This document shows positions 10,435 to 23,211 of a stretch of DNA of 64,000 nt, one piece after another (the first letter of the stretch is position 1; the number at the start of each line of letters is the position of its first letter). The notes below the pieces were generated by a model. It saw only the letters and a program-made list of their open reading frames with translations. It was not told the DNA's origin and searched no databases. This DNA is from Ziziphus jujuba. Its lineage: Eukaryota > Streptophyta > Magnoliopsida > Rosales > Rhamnaceae. The stretch spans positions 28,658,501-28,722,500 of the forward strand of contig NC_083384.1 in NCBI RefSeq assembly GCF_031755915.1, read 5' to 3'. The translations under genes were made by a program, and so were the position numbers.

Positions 10435-13400
10435 TTATTTTCTATCCTTGGTTTTTTTTTTTTTTTTTTTTAACTGGGTTTTTTAGATTTCGGTCGGGCC
10501 TGTTTGGAAGGTAAGAGTTTAGGCTCTTAGCAATGGACTAGGATAACCATTGACAGCGTGAGGGCGTCGTCCAATTGAAGATATTGTTACTTTATCACAT
10601 GGATAATGGATAATCCTTGTGTGCTAATGCTAACTTGACAATTTAATAGATTATTATTCAATATTTATTTTTTTTAAAAAAAATTAGTTTTTAAAAAAAA
10701 ATTTAAAAAGATATAAATAAAATTCAATTAATAAATATCATATTAGTATTGTTTTTTACTAACCAATATTATTGATAGTTATCGTTGAAAAACAATGAAG
10801 TGAAGGGAGTGGCTATTGTGAAGATGAAGGTTGGTCTCACAGCTGCATGCCAAAGGTGGAATTAGTTGTATTAATGTGTCTTAAAAGGTGTTATGCTTTA
10901 GAATCTTCAGCAAATTCCAACTAAAAATCTTTTTATATTTTTAAGAATTTTGTGCACCAAAATTATGCCAACAAACATTCTTCTTTGCAAGACTAGTTAA
11001 AAATAAAAAATAAAAAATAAAAAATAAAAAGGAAAAGGGAAAACCCTTTTATCCAGAATTAAAGAGAGTGGAAAATTTCAGTTTCTGTTAGTTGTGTAAT
11101 TATTTTTATTTGAGGGTTTGTTGAAGGCATTGATTGTGCTATAAAATGGCTTGTTTTGTTTTGTTTTTTTGTTTGTGGGTACTCTTCATGCATTTTTATT
11201 TCATTTTGAAATTTTTTAGACTCCTTTGAGATGTAGAACTGTATTTTATTTAACCAAACTATTTTAAATTTTACTAGATGAAACTTGAAATAATTCAACT
11301 CAATCTAATACAATACACATTCAGCATTCCAAACAGGTTTTTACCGCGTTAAAGACTTCCAAAGTCTCATTCAAATGGATGATAAAAAGAGGGAAAAAAT
11401 TAATAATAATAGAAAAGCCAAGAAGGGAAGATTCTTTATAGTCTAGATATATAAATATTGAGGATGCAACTAAAGAAATTCAATGCATGTAATGTAAATG
11501 GATGGAATTAAAGAAATGAAAACCCAATTAACCACACAGAGCACAACCATTTTCAGGGAATTCACTTTGCATTTCTGAAAAGTTTATGAAACCGTAAGAG
11601 AAGAAAACATCTGAACCTTTCATTTCAATCATGTCAATGCATTGAAAGCTAAAAATAATATAGAGCTTCTTGGTTTCTTATAGACCCTCCTATTATTTCT
11701 GCCGAACTTTGTCACACAACTTGCTCTTAAAAAATGAGCTGCTCTGCCCCCAGGAAATGATCATTTTGCCTTCAGAGAACCCCCAAATTATGCTATGCCG
11801 ATTGGACCCATCAATACTCAAGTGGGGTTTATCTAAAAAAAAAACAAAACATAGGTGATGAAATTGAAGAATTTCTTAGAAAGGCCCTACTAATATATTG
11901 CATTATATACATACATCATAATATTGAAAAGACAAGACTTTTGTAATGTTTGGTAGCTGGATCTTTCTAGTACCCATGAAATGGAGCAACACATCATTAA
12001 TCATGTCATGGAGTAGAGTATATGTATATATATATATGTGTGTATATTTGTATGTATATTTATATGGAGTAGAAAATATATGGTTCAAGAATAAGTAGCG
12101 GAAGTAGTAGTAGGATTGTAGAGAATGACTTGCCAAGCAAAGAAGAAGATTTTCTCCTTATCTTGCTGTTCTTGCACTTGCCCTGGATGAGAGGCAACAT
12201 GTAATTTTCATATTTAATGATTGACCTGCCAAACAGTGGCTAAAAAAAACTTATTGAAAATTCCATGCCAACCATCTTTACACTTATATATTTTTATTCA
12301 TTCCTTTCTTGATCCTTTGTGATAAAGCAGACTCTTTAGCAAATGAAATTTCATCCTTGAAATATCAAAAACTGCTCCATATGGTAGATAAAGAGGTCCA
12401 CGTCTCAGGTTGTGAAATAGAAGTATAACAAATTTTGGATAAGTGTTACTTAACTGCAGATTAAGACAAAACGGACATAAAAATTTCTGGTTCTTATACG
12501 ATTTTGTTTTCTTCAGAGAAAACGAAATGACATAGTGAATATATGGCGTGCATACAGAAAGTCAAGCATGCAAAGGTGAATTACAATATATCATTAAGAA
12601 CTAAAGTTGATCAATAAATTGGAATTACCAGATTAATATTATTGGTCACAATCTTCTGTAAAAAGGAAAAAAAAAAATATATATATATATATATATATTT
12701 AATTTAATTATGTCAATGATCCACAGAATGACTTGAAGGTGTTAGTACAGACATGAAGCATTGAAAGGTTTTTATGGTATATCCATCAGAAAATAGAAAG
12801 GAAAACACCTGTGCGCATCAGTGGAGAAGATAACGTTGATGAGAAAATTATTTATTTTACAGTTGCAGAGACATCGTAGTTGCTTGTGTTGCATTAATGA
12901 GCTTCAGACCCACTTAGGAAGAAACTCAATGAAATTCTTATTTAGTAATCAGGATGATATATATTTACTATAACTTTTTCCTTTCAACTATACATATGTA
13001 CATATATAAATTTTTCTTTTATCAAGGAATCATGGACGAATTTTTCTCCAAGAAAACATCAAACAACAAGTTGATTGATGTACAACGTCAAGCAACATGT
13101 TGTCTAATGTTTTCGTGGACAAAAATTTATCCATAATTTTTAATAAGAGAATTAATATATATATATATATATGTATATCTGAGTTTATCCTTGAAGTAGA
13201 TTCTTAATGATTAAAAGGAAGCTGAGGCTGCTATAGAGTCTGAAAATACATGATGGTATTGGTAGACGAAAGCCAAGTTTATTCATAAATATAATCCTTA
13301 TTTCTTAATATGTCTCATACAGAAAAGAAACTTTACGTACAGAAAATACTTTAAAATAATCATAAAATTAGTTCAGACAAAGTTAATTATTTCTCTCTAA

Positions 13401-13527
13401 CTAATACAAATATATGGTACTCAGTAATCAGTATAAACTTCTCAGTACACCCATCCTGAAAGCATATACATCTGCACATGAAAATAATAGCTAGTGTGCT
13501 ATACGTATATGCATATATGCTTTTTTT

Positions 13528-13809
13528 TCAATCTTCCTGGGAAGAATTAGGCCAAAGAAAGGCTCCCATGGCAAACTTCCTCTTCTGGTTGACATCTCCA
13601 GAGATAGGCAGGCCATATTCAGTGAAGAGGCAGTCCAATCTCCACTCGGGCATGGTTTCGTAGTCCTTCTTCTTGTACCTTGGATAGTGCAGAGGCATCT
13701 GGAATTGGCAGATCTCATTCTTCCTCACTTGTTGATGGTGATGATGCCCATTTGGCCTCAACTCTTGGAGAGTTGAGTAAGCTGTGTTTGGACACCCAGT
13801 TCCACTCAT
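13528..13809 (-). CDS. Small plant protein resembling DUF7722
   Basis: A single-exon frame of 93 aa read from an ATG at 13809. The longer frame to 13842 begins at TTG, so that start was rejected. A His-rich stretch (GHHHHQQ) near residue 25 precedes a compact block with FQMPLHYPRYKKKDYETMPEW, then LFTEYGLPISGD and KRKFAMGAFLWP. I recognise this block as the signature of an uncharacterised plant domain that I recall as DUF7722, with moderate certainty about the number. No signal peptide or membrane segment is visible. A TATA box stands about 65 bases upstream. The biochemical role is unknown. Confidence 0.72.
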   Translation of the reverse strand: MSGTGCPNTAYSTLQELRPNGHHHHQQVRKNEICQFQMPLHYPRYKKKDYETMPEWRLDCLFTEYGLPISGDVNQKRKFAMGAFLWPNSSQED

Positions 13810-13873
13810 ATTGATCACCTTGCTTTCTGTTAATTTTCTCAATCTTTTGAGCTACACTACTCATGCAAACCTT

Positions 13874-13883
13874 CCTTTTTATA
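13874..13883 (-). promoter_or_regulatory. TATA box of the DUF7722-like gene
   Basis: TATAAAAAGG reads on the minus strand 65-75 bases upstream of the ATG at 13809. Its spacing suits a short 5' leader. Confidence 0.55.
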
Positions 13884-14220
13884 GCACCTTAGAGAAAGAG
13901 AAAGGAAGAGAGAGAGAGAGAGAATTCGAGTACATGCTGGAAACAAAACAAGATGGGGAACATTTATTTCTTGAAAGCGAAGCCTTTTGGAATGGTCATT
14001 TTTAGTCTCTTCTAGCTTATCAAGCGGCATCTCATGGTTGATACTTGGGAAGTTGAAATTAAGTGCATGTAAATTTCGCTCATTCTATACGTCAAAAAAT
14101 AAAAAATAAAAAAATTTGTCACCATTCTATGATTGAGGTCCAAATACATTATTGAGCTAGCTACCTATCTTTTTATGCAATCATAATCTTAGCTCTTGAT
14201 GATGTTGCATATCTACTTGT

Positions 14221-14495
14221 ATATGTGTAAAAATTATTTACTGGATATTTTATATTCAATTACATATATTTCCGATAGTACAATTTATGAATTATATGTA
14301 CAATAGATATGTGTAAAAATTATTTACCAGATGCTTCATATTCAATTACATATATTTCCGATAGTATAATTTATAAATTATATTCCGAATGATATGTATA
14401 ATAGATATGTGTAAAAAAAAAAATTATTTACCGGATGCTTCGTATTCAATTACATATATTTCCAGTAATATAATTTACGAATTATATGTAATAAG
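14221..14495. repeat. Three tandem copies of a roughly 90-bp AT-rich unit
   Basis: Copies lie at about 14221-14306, 14307-14404 and 14405-14495. Each begins ATATGTGTAAAAA, continues with ATTATTTAC and TTCAATTACATATATTTCC, and ends with a T-A-rich block. They differ by substitutions and by an A-tract expansion in the third copy. Confidence 0.9.
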
Positions 14496-14637
14496 ATGTT
14501 ACGGGACCAACAGATTTATTGCACTAACTAACTCGAAAGCGATGCCAAAAAAAAAAAATCCCGAGAAAGTCAAGAAAAACAACTGCCATGACGGTGCAAG
14601 TTAAGTTATAGGCATCCAATGAATGTTTTTTAATTGA

Positions 14638-14760
14638 AAAAAAAAATTCTTCCAATCTGAATACAAAATTGTTTCCAAGAAAAGGATAGACCAAGCTAAA
14701 AAAAAATTTCTTCCAATCTGAATACAAAATTATTTCCAAGAAAAGGATAGACCAAGCTAT
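14638..14760. repeat. 61-bp tandem duplication, nearly identical copies
   Basis: Two head-to-tail copies (14638-14698 and 14699-14760) share TTCCAATCTGAATACAAAAT and TTTCCAAGAAAAGGATAGAC with only one or two differences. This indicates a recent duplication. Confidence 0.92.
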
Positions 14761-15591
14761 GAAGCCTGGTAATTCTGGATATGGTTTGTCCGCGAAATCT
14801 ACCGAGAGGTAGTATTTAATATTCTACAAGTACCAGATCGTTTGGAGACTATGTATATTTCGTTTCCATCGAGAATCTTGTCTGATGGAGCACCATTCAA
14901 ACTCCAAATATCCAGTTATGCATCCAAAAAGAAGAAATTATTCATGTTTAGAGAAGTACAAGTATCGTTTGAATTCATAAATTAACACTTTTTTTTTTAG
15001 CAACTTTATTAGTTTTTTTTTTTTTTTTCCTTAATACTAACATCAAGCATTTTCCAATTAACCCTCAGTTTTTATGCACTTAGAGATGCAAACAGAAAAA
15101 GAACTTATAAAAAATAAAACACTTGTCCCAGCATATAAAAATATCAATCATCAGTACAATCTGAGAAAAATTATAAGTATCTACTTCTATTTTCAGTAGT
15201 ACATGGATGAGGGTCACAGTGGCAGAGTTTAGCTTTGCCAAGACTAGATTCACCATTAAATTTTGTCTTCCTTTTTTTTTTGGTTTTAAATCAACTAAAT
15301 AAAATTTTGTTTTAAAACATCAGCATATAACAAAGAATTTAAAGACACTAAATCATTGATTAACCTATTTCATGTGATTGAAATTGATCGAAGCAGTGTT
15401 ATTATCAGCCGGAGTGAATTGTTCTCTTTAGTCAGCGATTTCTGATAGCAAAGAGGAATCAAGATGCATAAGGAAGGTTCTGTGACTCCACTTATAGGAT
15501 GCCTCTCCATTATACTAACGTTGTGGTCAATTGCATGTAGATCTAGCTTTCATTACAAATCTCACAAAAGAATCAATTTCCCTTGAGCAGA

Positions 15592-18500
15592 TCAAGAATC
15601 TGTTCTTCCTTCAACAGTAACTTCTTTCAGATTGCCAGGAGCTGCCTTAACAGTTGAAGGAATATCCACGAGCATGTTTGGAGGGGCAAAATACATGTGC
15701 ACTGACATCATACAGGTTAAAATACCCAAGAAGAGCTGCGACAATATAAAATAAGGAATTTAAAAAATCATGAGTAACTTAATATAATAATACATACTAG
15801 GCTCTCCTGAGATGGAAAGAAGACCATAGCCACTACATTCATCATAAGCACGTGTAGCCTTTACCTGCAATGTGGGCTTGAAGTTGAAAAGGTAGGCTGA
15901 TAAAACCATTGTTAAAAGCATTGCCATAGATGTTGAGTACACCTGAAGGAAGCAAATAAGTAATAATTATCAATAGGACTGAGAGGGAAGTGTTGCCAGT
16001 ATCTGGTTGTAAGGCTGCATGGCCGAAAAATATTTTACCTTAATGATATTGTCAGCATATTTCATCAACCATGAAACCAGCAAGCCAGTGGAGCCAAGAT
16101 TTAAGACCACCAGCCAAGTTGTTAAGGAATATCCATTGAAAAGGCGTTGCCACCACGGTCCATTCTCGAATCCACCCCTGAAATCATCCATGACAAGCCG
16201 TGCCATATTGAAAATCACACCAAATCTGCAATATTTGACTATATCTGAATCAGCAACTATACAGTGGATATACTTTATTTGAAAGGATAGTTGACAACTG
16301 CTAGAACATTAGACATAGAAGTTAACAAAAGAAAGGAAATTACATCACAGTGCAGATCCTTTAGAAGTAATTTTCAAAACAGTCCAAAGATTAAAACAAG
16401 CATGTCACCTTATCAATGTTATTCTTAGAAAGCAAAGTCATGGCATGTAGAAAAGATACCTACGTATACAATTGTAAATTCTGCCAGTACAAGCTATCAT
16501 TGTTCTTCTTCATCAGAAACTCTGTGTAAACACCAGCTAAAGCTGAAAGACAAGCTGAAAGGATTCCCAACATATATCCTTGTATTGGTGCCGAGAACAA
16601 AGATTCACATGAAGCTTCTCCACAACCTTTAACCTGCAAGATAAATGAATCAAAAATTCAAGTGTCAATTCTACATGTAATTAATGCAGACGCAAGTTGT
16701 TTACTTTGGCTTGATGATTGAAGCCTTTTCATCATCACCCAAGAAATAAGTGATTAAAGGTCTTGCACTGGCCTGTTTATGAGGTTGTACTAGTTAGCAG
16801 ATGTAAAATGGATACAGAAATGCACATATCGAAATGCCTGAACCCAATGGAACATAGACCACATTTTGTAATCACCTGGCTTGTGGTTGTTCCAATAGCT
16901 AAGAGACCAACAGCAATCCATTGCAGATTAGACAGCTTCCTCTTCAGGAACAGTCTACAGAATGAAATAAAACAGATCAATCTATCAATTACTAAAAATA
17001 ATGCAAGTTGCGCAGATTCCTAATCAGAAAACACTAACAAAAACAAAACCATTCAGATTTCATGTTGCCTGAAAACAGAAGTAGGCACCTGAACAATATG
17101 CCAGTGGTAATAATCTTCAGATTTCCCATTATCTGGTACGTGGATGTATCCACATAAACCAGAGTAGCAAATTGAACGTTGTTATGAATTAGATATATAA
17201 TTGAAGGAATAGGAAATAGACGCATGCTTTTCCAATCCGTGGTCATCCGTGTAGAAGGTGATTGTTTACACTCACGCCAAAGAAGTAAACTAGAAACTGC
17301 TAGCTGTAGGTTTTGAAGAACAAGAATTGAAGATATGAGTAACTTCAAAGCATAATATATTTGAAAAAGATAGCCAACATATTGTGGAAAACCAAATTTT
17401 ATTCAACCATAATTCAAGAGGAAACATGAAATTTGGTTACTTGATAAATGATCAACTTAATGAAGATAACAAGCGAAGTACCTTGAACGCTTCAGCAAGA
17501 AATGGAACAGTTGCATAGTCATACTTATACTTGCCATTACTTTGGGATAGAGTTGTCAAGATTCCCTGAAGTAATTCATATCAGGAAGAAAAGGCATTAG
17601 TTATTTTTCCAGATCCGATACAGATTTCCCAAGGATCAAATTTACAAGCTAATAATGTCAATCTCTTCCAAGCAACAAGTAATAAAATAAAATAAAATAC
17701 AAAACATTATCATGAACTCTCCAGCCATACATTTCAAAGCTTCATCAATAACAGCTAATATTACTTATCTATAGGAAATACACCACAATTTCAATTTATG
17801 GGAGATAAATGTAAGGTTGATGGCCCCCAATTTGTTAGATATCATTCTACCAGGTCATACACTCAAAAGTATATGAAAAATCAGCTATTCCATCCGAAAC
17901 CCTCTTTGAATTTCTTTAGATGCGAATGATACAATGGAAGGCCATTTTGTGCACTTTGCCATGAGTTTAGAAAAGCTGTATAAGCAAAGAGTTTACTGTC
18001 ACTACTTTCATGTATAACATAGCAAGAAAAACTCTCATTCAACGCCAACTCTTATGATTTTGCTCCAATCCAAAGTTTATTAGATACTTGGAATCCATAA
18101 CAGAATCAGAATTTCCTTTACACTTTGTTTCTTTCTCTTGAATGGTATTGATCCTTGCCTCGTAGAAAGTTTTATCATTTGCAACAATCAACTTATCAAT
18201 CTCCCCCGGTCAGAATTTCCTCTATATTTGGATAGTACCAAATGGGGACCTTTATTTAATTTCTTCCAACCCTTCAAAGTCCTCAAATTTACAATATAGT
18301 TCCATCACATCCCTAGCTCTTTCAGTCAACATAATCAAGGAGTGCCAAAAACAACAATGACACAAATAAGGGCAATTCAGAAGCTTTTCCTATAATTTTC
18401 AAATTCATTGTGCCACTTTCACATTGATATTGAAAGCATGCCTCCAAATGTGCAAATGCGTATTTGCATCAAAATGGGTATTACTATAAATTCAATGTTT

Positions 18501-18781
18501 TCAATAATTATACAGGGAATGGATGGAAAAGCACCGACTTTATTTGGGCTTCAAGCAAACCAAAATTTAACCAGTCTTATCAGAATATGAACAAAACCCC
18601 TAGTTTCAAACTCAGATTCAGACTTGAAAAACAGAAAATGAAAGAAGATCTATCGAATTGTGAAGCAAGAAACACATATTTTCAGTGGGTTTATTAAAAA
18701 GACAGATTTGGGTTGTAAGATTTGACTGACCTGTGAGCTAGTGAGGACAGTGAGAAGCGCGGCAACAAAGTACCACTGCAT
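15592..18781 (-). CDS. Nucleotide-sugar transporter, CMP-sialic acid transporter 1 type
   Basis: Eight exons on the minus strand: 18781-18731, 17565-17482, 17303-17089, 16954-16876, 16633-16464, 16225-16039, 15942-15865 and 15735-15592. All junctions are GT-AG and phase-consistent, giving 335 aa. The protein is hydrophobic, with about ten predicted membrane spans and no long soluble domain. Diagnostic stretches of the family are present: GILTTLSQSNGKYKYDYATV near the N-terminus, YLIHNNVQFATLVYVDTSTY, QIMGNLKI.TTGILFR, LLAIGTTTSQVKGCGE and WLVVLNLGSTGLLVSWLMK. Members sit in the Golgi membrane and exchange a nucleotide sugar for the matching nucleoside monophosphate. Plant homologues are named for CMP-sialic acid transport measured in heterologous systems, but plants make little or no sialic acid, so the natural substrate may be another CMP- or UDP-sugar. 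Intron 1 is the longest (1165 bases). Confidence 0.93.
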
Positions 18782-19010
18782 CGTCTTCCACGTTAGCTTT
18801 TCTTTTGCCTTTAACAAGTTTGCATCTTGTGAAGAGATTTATGGCGTATACAGAGAATAAACCAAATATTTCTCACTAATGGTGTTTCTGGGAAAAGCCT
18901 ACTTAAGAAGCACAATCAGCGATAGCCCGAAACCAATATTTCTTTTATTATTATTATTTTTTTCTTTTTCCCTTTTTTTATTTAGAAAATGAGAATGTAG
19001 TTTTTTATCT

Positions 19011-19049
<39 letters not shown>

Positions 19050-22000
19050 CTAAGCCAAGAAATGAGAATATAGTTAAACAGTTTTTTACACCTTGCAAAA
19101 TAATATGGATTTAAAAATTAAATAAAATTCCTAATGGATTTAGGGTACAAAAATATAATTCGTTAAAACCCTGTTAAGAAAAGGCATACATACATGTATA
19201 CTGCTATAGTGCCATCCGAGAAGGTAATTTGTGATAAATATTACATTATTGTATTTTAAATATTTGTACTGTTGAATATCAACATTTTTTATTATAAACA
19301 CGACGATGTTCATCACCTAAATTATGCTTTTAGAACACATTTTTATTAAAAACCTATAACGTTTTATATTCATGTTTCTTTGCATTTGGATAGACCATCT
19401 TTTTTTCTTTAATATTAAAAAAAAAAAAAGTTAGTGATATTCCCAAAAGAAATATATTATTAGTGTAAATTTTAACAAAAATGAAAATAATGATAATAAT
19501 GGTTATATAATAATTGTATTAGTAAATTATTATTTTATTTTCATTTAAAAAAATTATTATTTCATGGATTGGGTCTTGAAGAACCGATGCATCGACTCGG
19601 GTTGAAAAGTTTTTTTCAGCCCAGGCCTTCTTTGAGAAACATAGGCCTTATATCTGAGTTTTATATGGATTGGGCTTCTAATTGGGCTAACATCTCAACC
19701 CTCTATGCCCTTCTCAAAATAGATCAGAGACGATAAAGAAAATAATAAAAGTAATATAAATGGTTTCTCCAGTGTTTCTCAAAAGAAAGGAAAAGTAAAA
19801 AAATAAAAATAATAAAAATAATAATAAAGAATAAATTTAGATGATCAAATTTTTGTATCAAATTTTAATATCTATGATTTAATATCTTTTTTAAGTGATT
19901 TACCTTCTCAAGACGACAATATCTATTTAAATATTATTAAAAAATATTTTATAATTGATTATCAAATTTGATATATATATATAATATTATAAAAAAAATG
20001 TAACATAACAGTCATTTTTTGGGGTAGAATATAAAATAGAATAAAGAAAAACTATCAAAAAAAAAAAAAAAAACAAAAGAACTCATTAGCTTACCGTGTC
20101 CTCAAGGGTTAAAATCTATCGTTTTTATAGGATGACAATCATAACATTAAGTTCTAAACTAGACCCCTAAAAAGAAAAAGGGGGAGAGAAATAGTACAAA
20201 GAAAACACAAAAAACAAAGGTCCAAATGTGGTGGGTTTTTTATTTTTTATTTAATTGTTTATAATTTTTTTATTTTAAAAATTAATTAATTATAGTTATA
20301 ATATTAGATATCTTAAATAATTATGAAATTAAAGCAATAAAAAAAATCAAAAACTAACACAATTTCAAATTTTATTTATCTTTTTATTTTTTTTAAACTT
20401 TATAATTAATTTAAATGCTTAATAAATTTTAACTACCATTAATATAAATTTGATACAAGCAAATTACATACATTTATAAAGAAAAAAAATGTTTCAAAAA
20501 ATAAAAATTAAAAATCAACCGAATTATGATAAAGATACTTATTTACTTTACAATTTTTTTTAAATATATATATATTAAAAATGGAGAATTCGACCCCAAG
20601 GTTTTTTTTTTTTTTTTTCCCCCAGTCCCACCCTACCCAGCAACTCGAACCACTTAGAGCCCAAGTTAATGATTATGGGACCACCTCGTCAATTAGAGCC
20701 CAAATTAATGATTATTGGATTGTTCTATATCAACAATTACTTCCAATTGTTGATTGATATTGCTTCTAAATAAATATGGGAAAACTATTTCAAAATAAAT
20801 AAATAAATATAGGAAAACGAAGCGTAAATTAAATATTTAAGTGCAACGTACTTCTCTCTCTATTTTTTTTTATTTTTATTTTTATTTTTGTTTGAAATAA
20901 AACGTAAAACTCATTTATTTTGACTACAATAGCAGAAAAGGATAGAATTTGTTTTTAAAATTTGGGTAATTTAGTAGAAAAGGATATTTGGACTGTTATT
21001 CAATGGGCCCCAGAATATAATGGCAAATTATTAATTCAACGATTAAATTAATAAATATCTTTCTCTCTTTATGAAAACATTTGAAGACCCTTGGAGAGAT
21101 CATCAAACTAATGTTTGTTTGGATTCGGTTGGGGCTTTTTCAACGTGGGGATAAGGTTGTGAATGTCACCAAACACGAAAGTTTGTGCAACTCACAGAAC
21201 GCATTGACCCAATCCAATGAGAACCATGCAATTATCCTACGTGGCAAACAACCATTGGTCCATACATTGCACGAAAGCCACTCCTACGATTCTTTCGTCG
21301 TTTTTTGTTTTTTTGTTTTTGTTTTTTGTTTTTTTTCCTGTTATTAAATAGTGAAGCATTTGAAACGTCGTGGACGTCACGCTCTTCACATTTCGCCGTC
21401 TTTTAGCACTTAAAACGTGCCGCCAATGCCATCCCCTGTGATGCTGCCTTATGGAACGCTCTCTTTTTAATAACTATTTTAATATTAAAAAAAATAAAAA
21501 AATAAACTGTTTTTTTTAATATAAAAATGTGAAGCTTTAAATCGAGTACATCCTACAAATTCAAATTGGAGGACATTAATTAAAGGTTTATTTATACTTT
21601 TATTTTATTACAAGTAAAGCTTTATTGATTGATTTTAGTTATTTAATTTGCAACAATTTATATTTGTGTTTGTTTAGCCATATTTTATTGTTTATTTTTA
21701 ACTACTATAAAAAAGTTATATATTTTATGTTTCAAACTAAATAACTTAGTATTTGATATTTTCTAAAATAGCTAGTTACAATGAACTTGTAGACTAATAT
21801 ATAGTTAATTTGTGATTTTCCTTCTTCTTCTTTTTTAAATACAAATTTGTGATTTAAATATAAAACCCAAATAGGAAATGATCACAAAACCCCTTGCCTT
21901 TACATAAATTAAAAAGAGAAACCCAATGATGTTCAATGATTCTAGATATAAACCCAAATAAGAAATGATCACAAAAAAAAAATAAATAAATAAAATTGCC

Positions 22001-23211
22001 TTTTACATAAAAACAATCTAGTATGCAATAAATTTATACAACATTGTGTTTTTGTGTCTCGGTTTCCATGATTGGCCATACCCCTATAAATTGCTTTTTC
22101 TTTGTTTTTGACACCCACTATAAATTGTTAGACTAGACTAGGCACAACTCATTTGACTTCACCTAAAAAGAAAAGTGGTTAGACTTGAAAAATGACCAAA
22201 AAAAGTAGGAAAATAAACTTTAACAACCTTAGACAACAACCCAACGACGGCGTATTTAAGAAGTAAGTTAATAAGTGGGAGAAAAATAACATAAAATAAT
22301 AATAAATAGTAATAAAAGAAAATAAAAAAAGTAACGGTTTATTGAGAATTAAAGACGAAACTCGCGGGAACAAAATATAAATATAAAGCTTCCAAAGACA
22401 GCGGACTTGTTCAATGGCCATGCCTTCCCTTTTCTTCAAACAATACAAAAAAGTAACTGTTCCTTCTTATTGGTCTCTCTCATAATTCTTTCTTTCAGTT
22501 TGTGCACCAAAACAGAAAAAAAATATTCGTTACAGAATCTGACCAAAAAAACAAAAAAATCCACATTGGAATTATCGTTTCTCTTTGCTCTTTTTTGGGT
22601 TTTTCAGACCGTTTTCCATTTCCTTGGCCAACCCCAGTAACTGATTTAGATAATATTACTTCGTGTTTTTATTTTATTTTTCATTTTCCCAGGTGTTAGA
22701 TTAACAGACTTTGTGTTACAAACCTGTAAGTTATTGCTTTTATTTTTCTTTCCTATGATTTGTTGCCCCAGTTGGTTATCTGTTTTGGTTTTTGAGTACC
22801 CATTTAGCAATTTTCTGTTGTTTTTTTGTTAGATCGTATTGAATTCCTCTGAATTTCCAATCTGGGTTTGGAGGAATTCGATTGGAAAAAAGGTGGTTGC
22901 TTTTGGTGCTTTATCGTTAACTGCTAAGAGAGAGAGTACGAGAACCTTAACCGGTATGTATGGTTTATGATCAAACTCAACTTTTATCGTTTCATAATAT
23001 TCGATTTATTTGCTGTACGAAATCTGTTTGATATGGTTTCGCTTTTTGATGTTTCTGATTTGGTTAAGTGCTAATTTGTTTTTGATTTTTTTGTTTTTAT
23101 CATTTTTTTTTTCTTATAGTTGACTTTGGAATACCAATCTTGAAGATTTTGATTGCATTTCAAAACTTTTGAGAATTAGAAAGGTAAAGTTTTACTACTC
23201 TCTGGACCGGA
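18782..23211. other. Long intergenic region between divergent transporter and kinase genes
   Basis: This 4.4-kb region between two divergent genes contains both promoters and a very AT-rich middle (about 19,080-20,580). A fragment at 20630-20720 carries a 25-bp sequence beginning AGAGCCCAA twice. From about 22,390 onward the sequence is probably the kinase 5' UTR: a predicted leader intron has donor GTATGT at 22954 and acceptor ending at 23119, and a second possible one lies between about 22730 and 22831. No ORF in the region shows family resemblance. Confidence 0.55.
21208..21420 (+). promoter_or_regulatory. ACGT/CCAAT-rich island upstream of the kinase gene
   Basis: Within AT-rich spacer this 200-bp island contains CCAATCCAATGA, TACGTGGCA at 21239-21247, an inverted CCAAT (ATTGGTCC) near 21253 and GGACGTCAC at 21372-21380. 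This is a typical mix of bZIP and NF-Y sites in plant promoters. It lies roughly 1 kb before the presumed transcript start of the kinase gene. It may serve that gene or be a distal element; the assignment is inference. Confidence 0.35.

Larger units (their letters stand above)
9771..13527. other. Intergenic: AG-peptide promoter side and long spacer, no gene recognised
   Basis: The first 700 bases should contain the AG-peptide 5' UTR and promoter: short GA runs near 10028-10043, a triple CCGGTAA repeat, a (TC)n tract and a G-box. From about 10,700 to 13,500 the sequence is AT-rich with microsatellites at 12024-12038, 12677-12698 and 13157-13172. I found no ORF with family resemblance. The last 600 bases should include the 3' flank of the DUF7722-like gene. 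Confidence 0.55.
13810..15591. other. Intergenic with two families of tandem repeats
   Basis: This is the promoter side of the DUF7722-like gene (first 200 bases, including a short GA run at 13907-13922) followed by AT-rich spacer. The spacer contains a three-copy tandem repeat at 14221-14495 and a two-copy 61-bp repeat at 14638-14760. The end should include the 3' UTR of the nucleotide-sugar transporter. No coding sequence was recognised. Confidence 0.6.

Noticed and set aside
13810..13842. Eleven-codon upstream extension of the DUF7722-like gene
   Set aside because: It begins at TTG, not ATG; the ATG at 13809 sits at a normal distance from the TATA box.
14221..14495. Possible CRISPR-like array
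   Set aside because: Units are directly abutting tandem copies without unique spacers in a plant nuclear genome; this is a minisatellite-type repeat.
19560..20720. Possible transposon remnant with short repeated pieces
   Set aside because: No terminal inverted repeats, target-site duplication or transposase/polyprotein motifs could be identified by eye.
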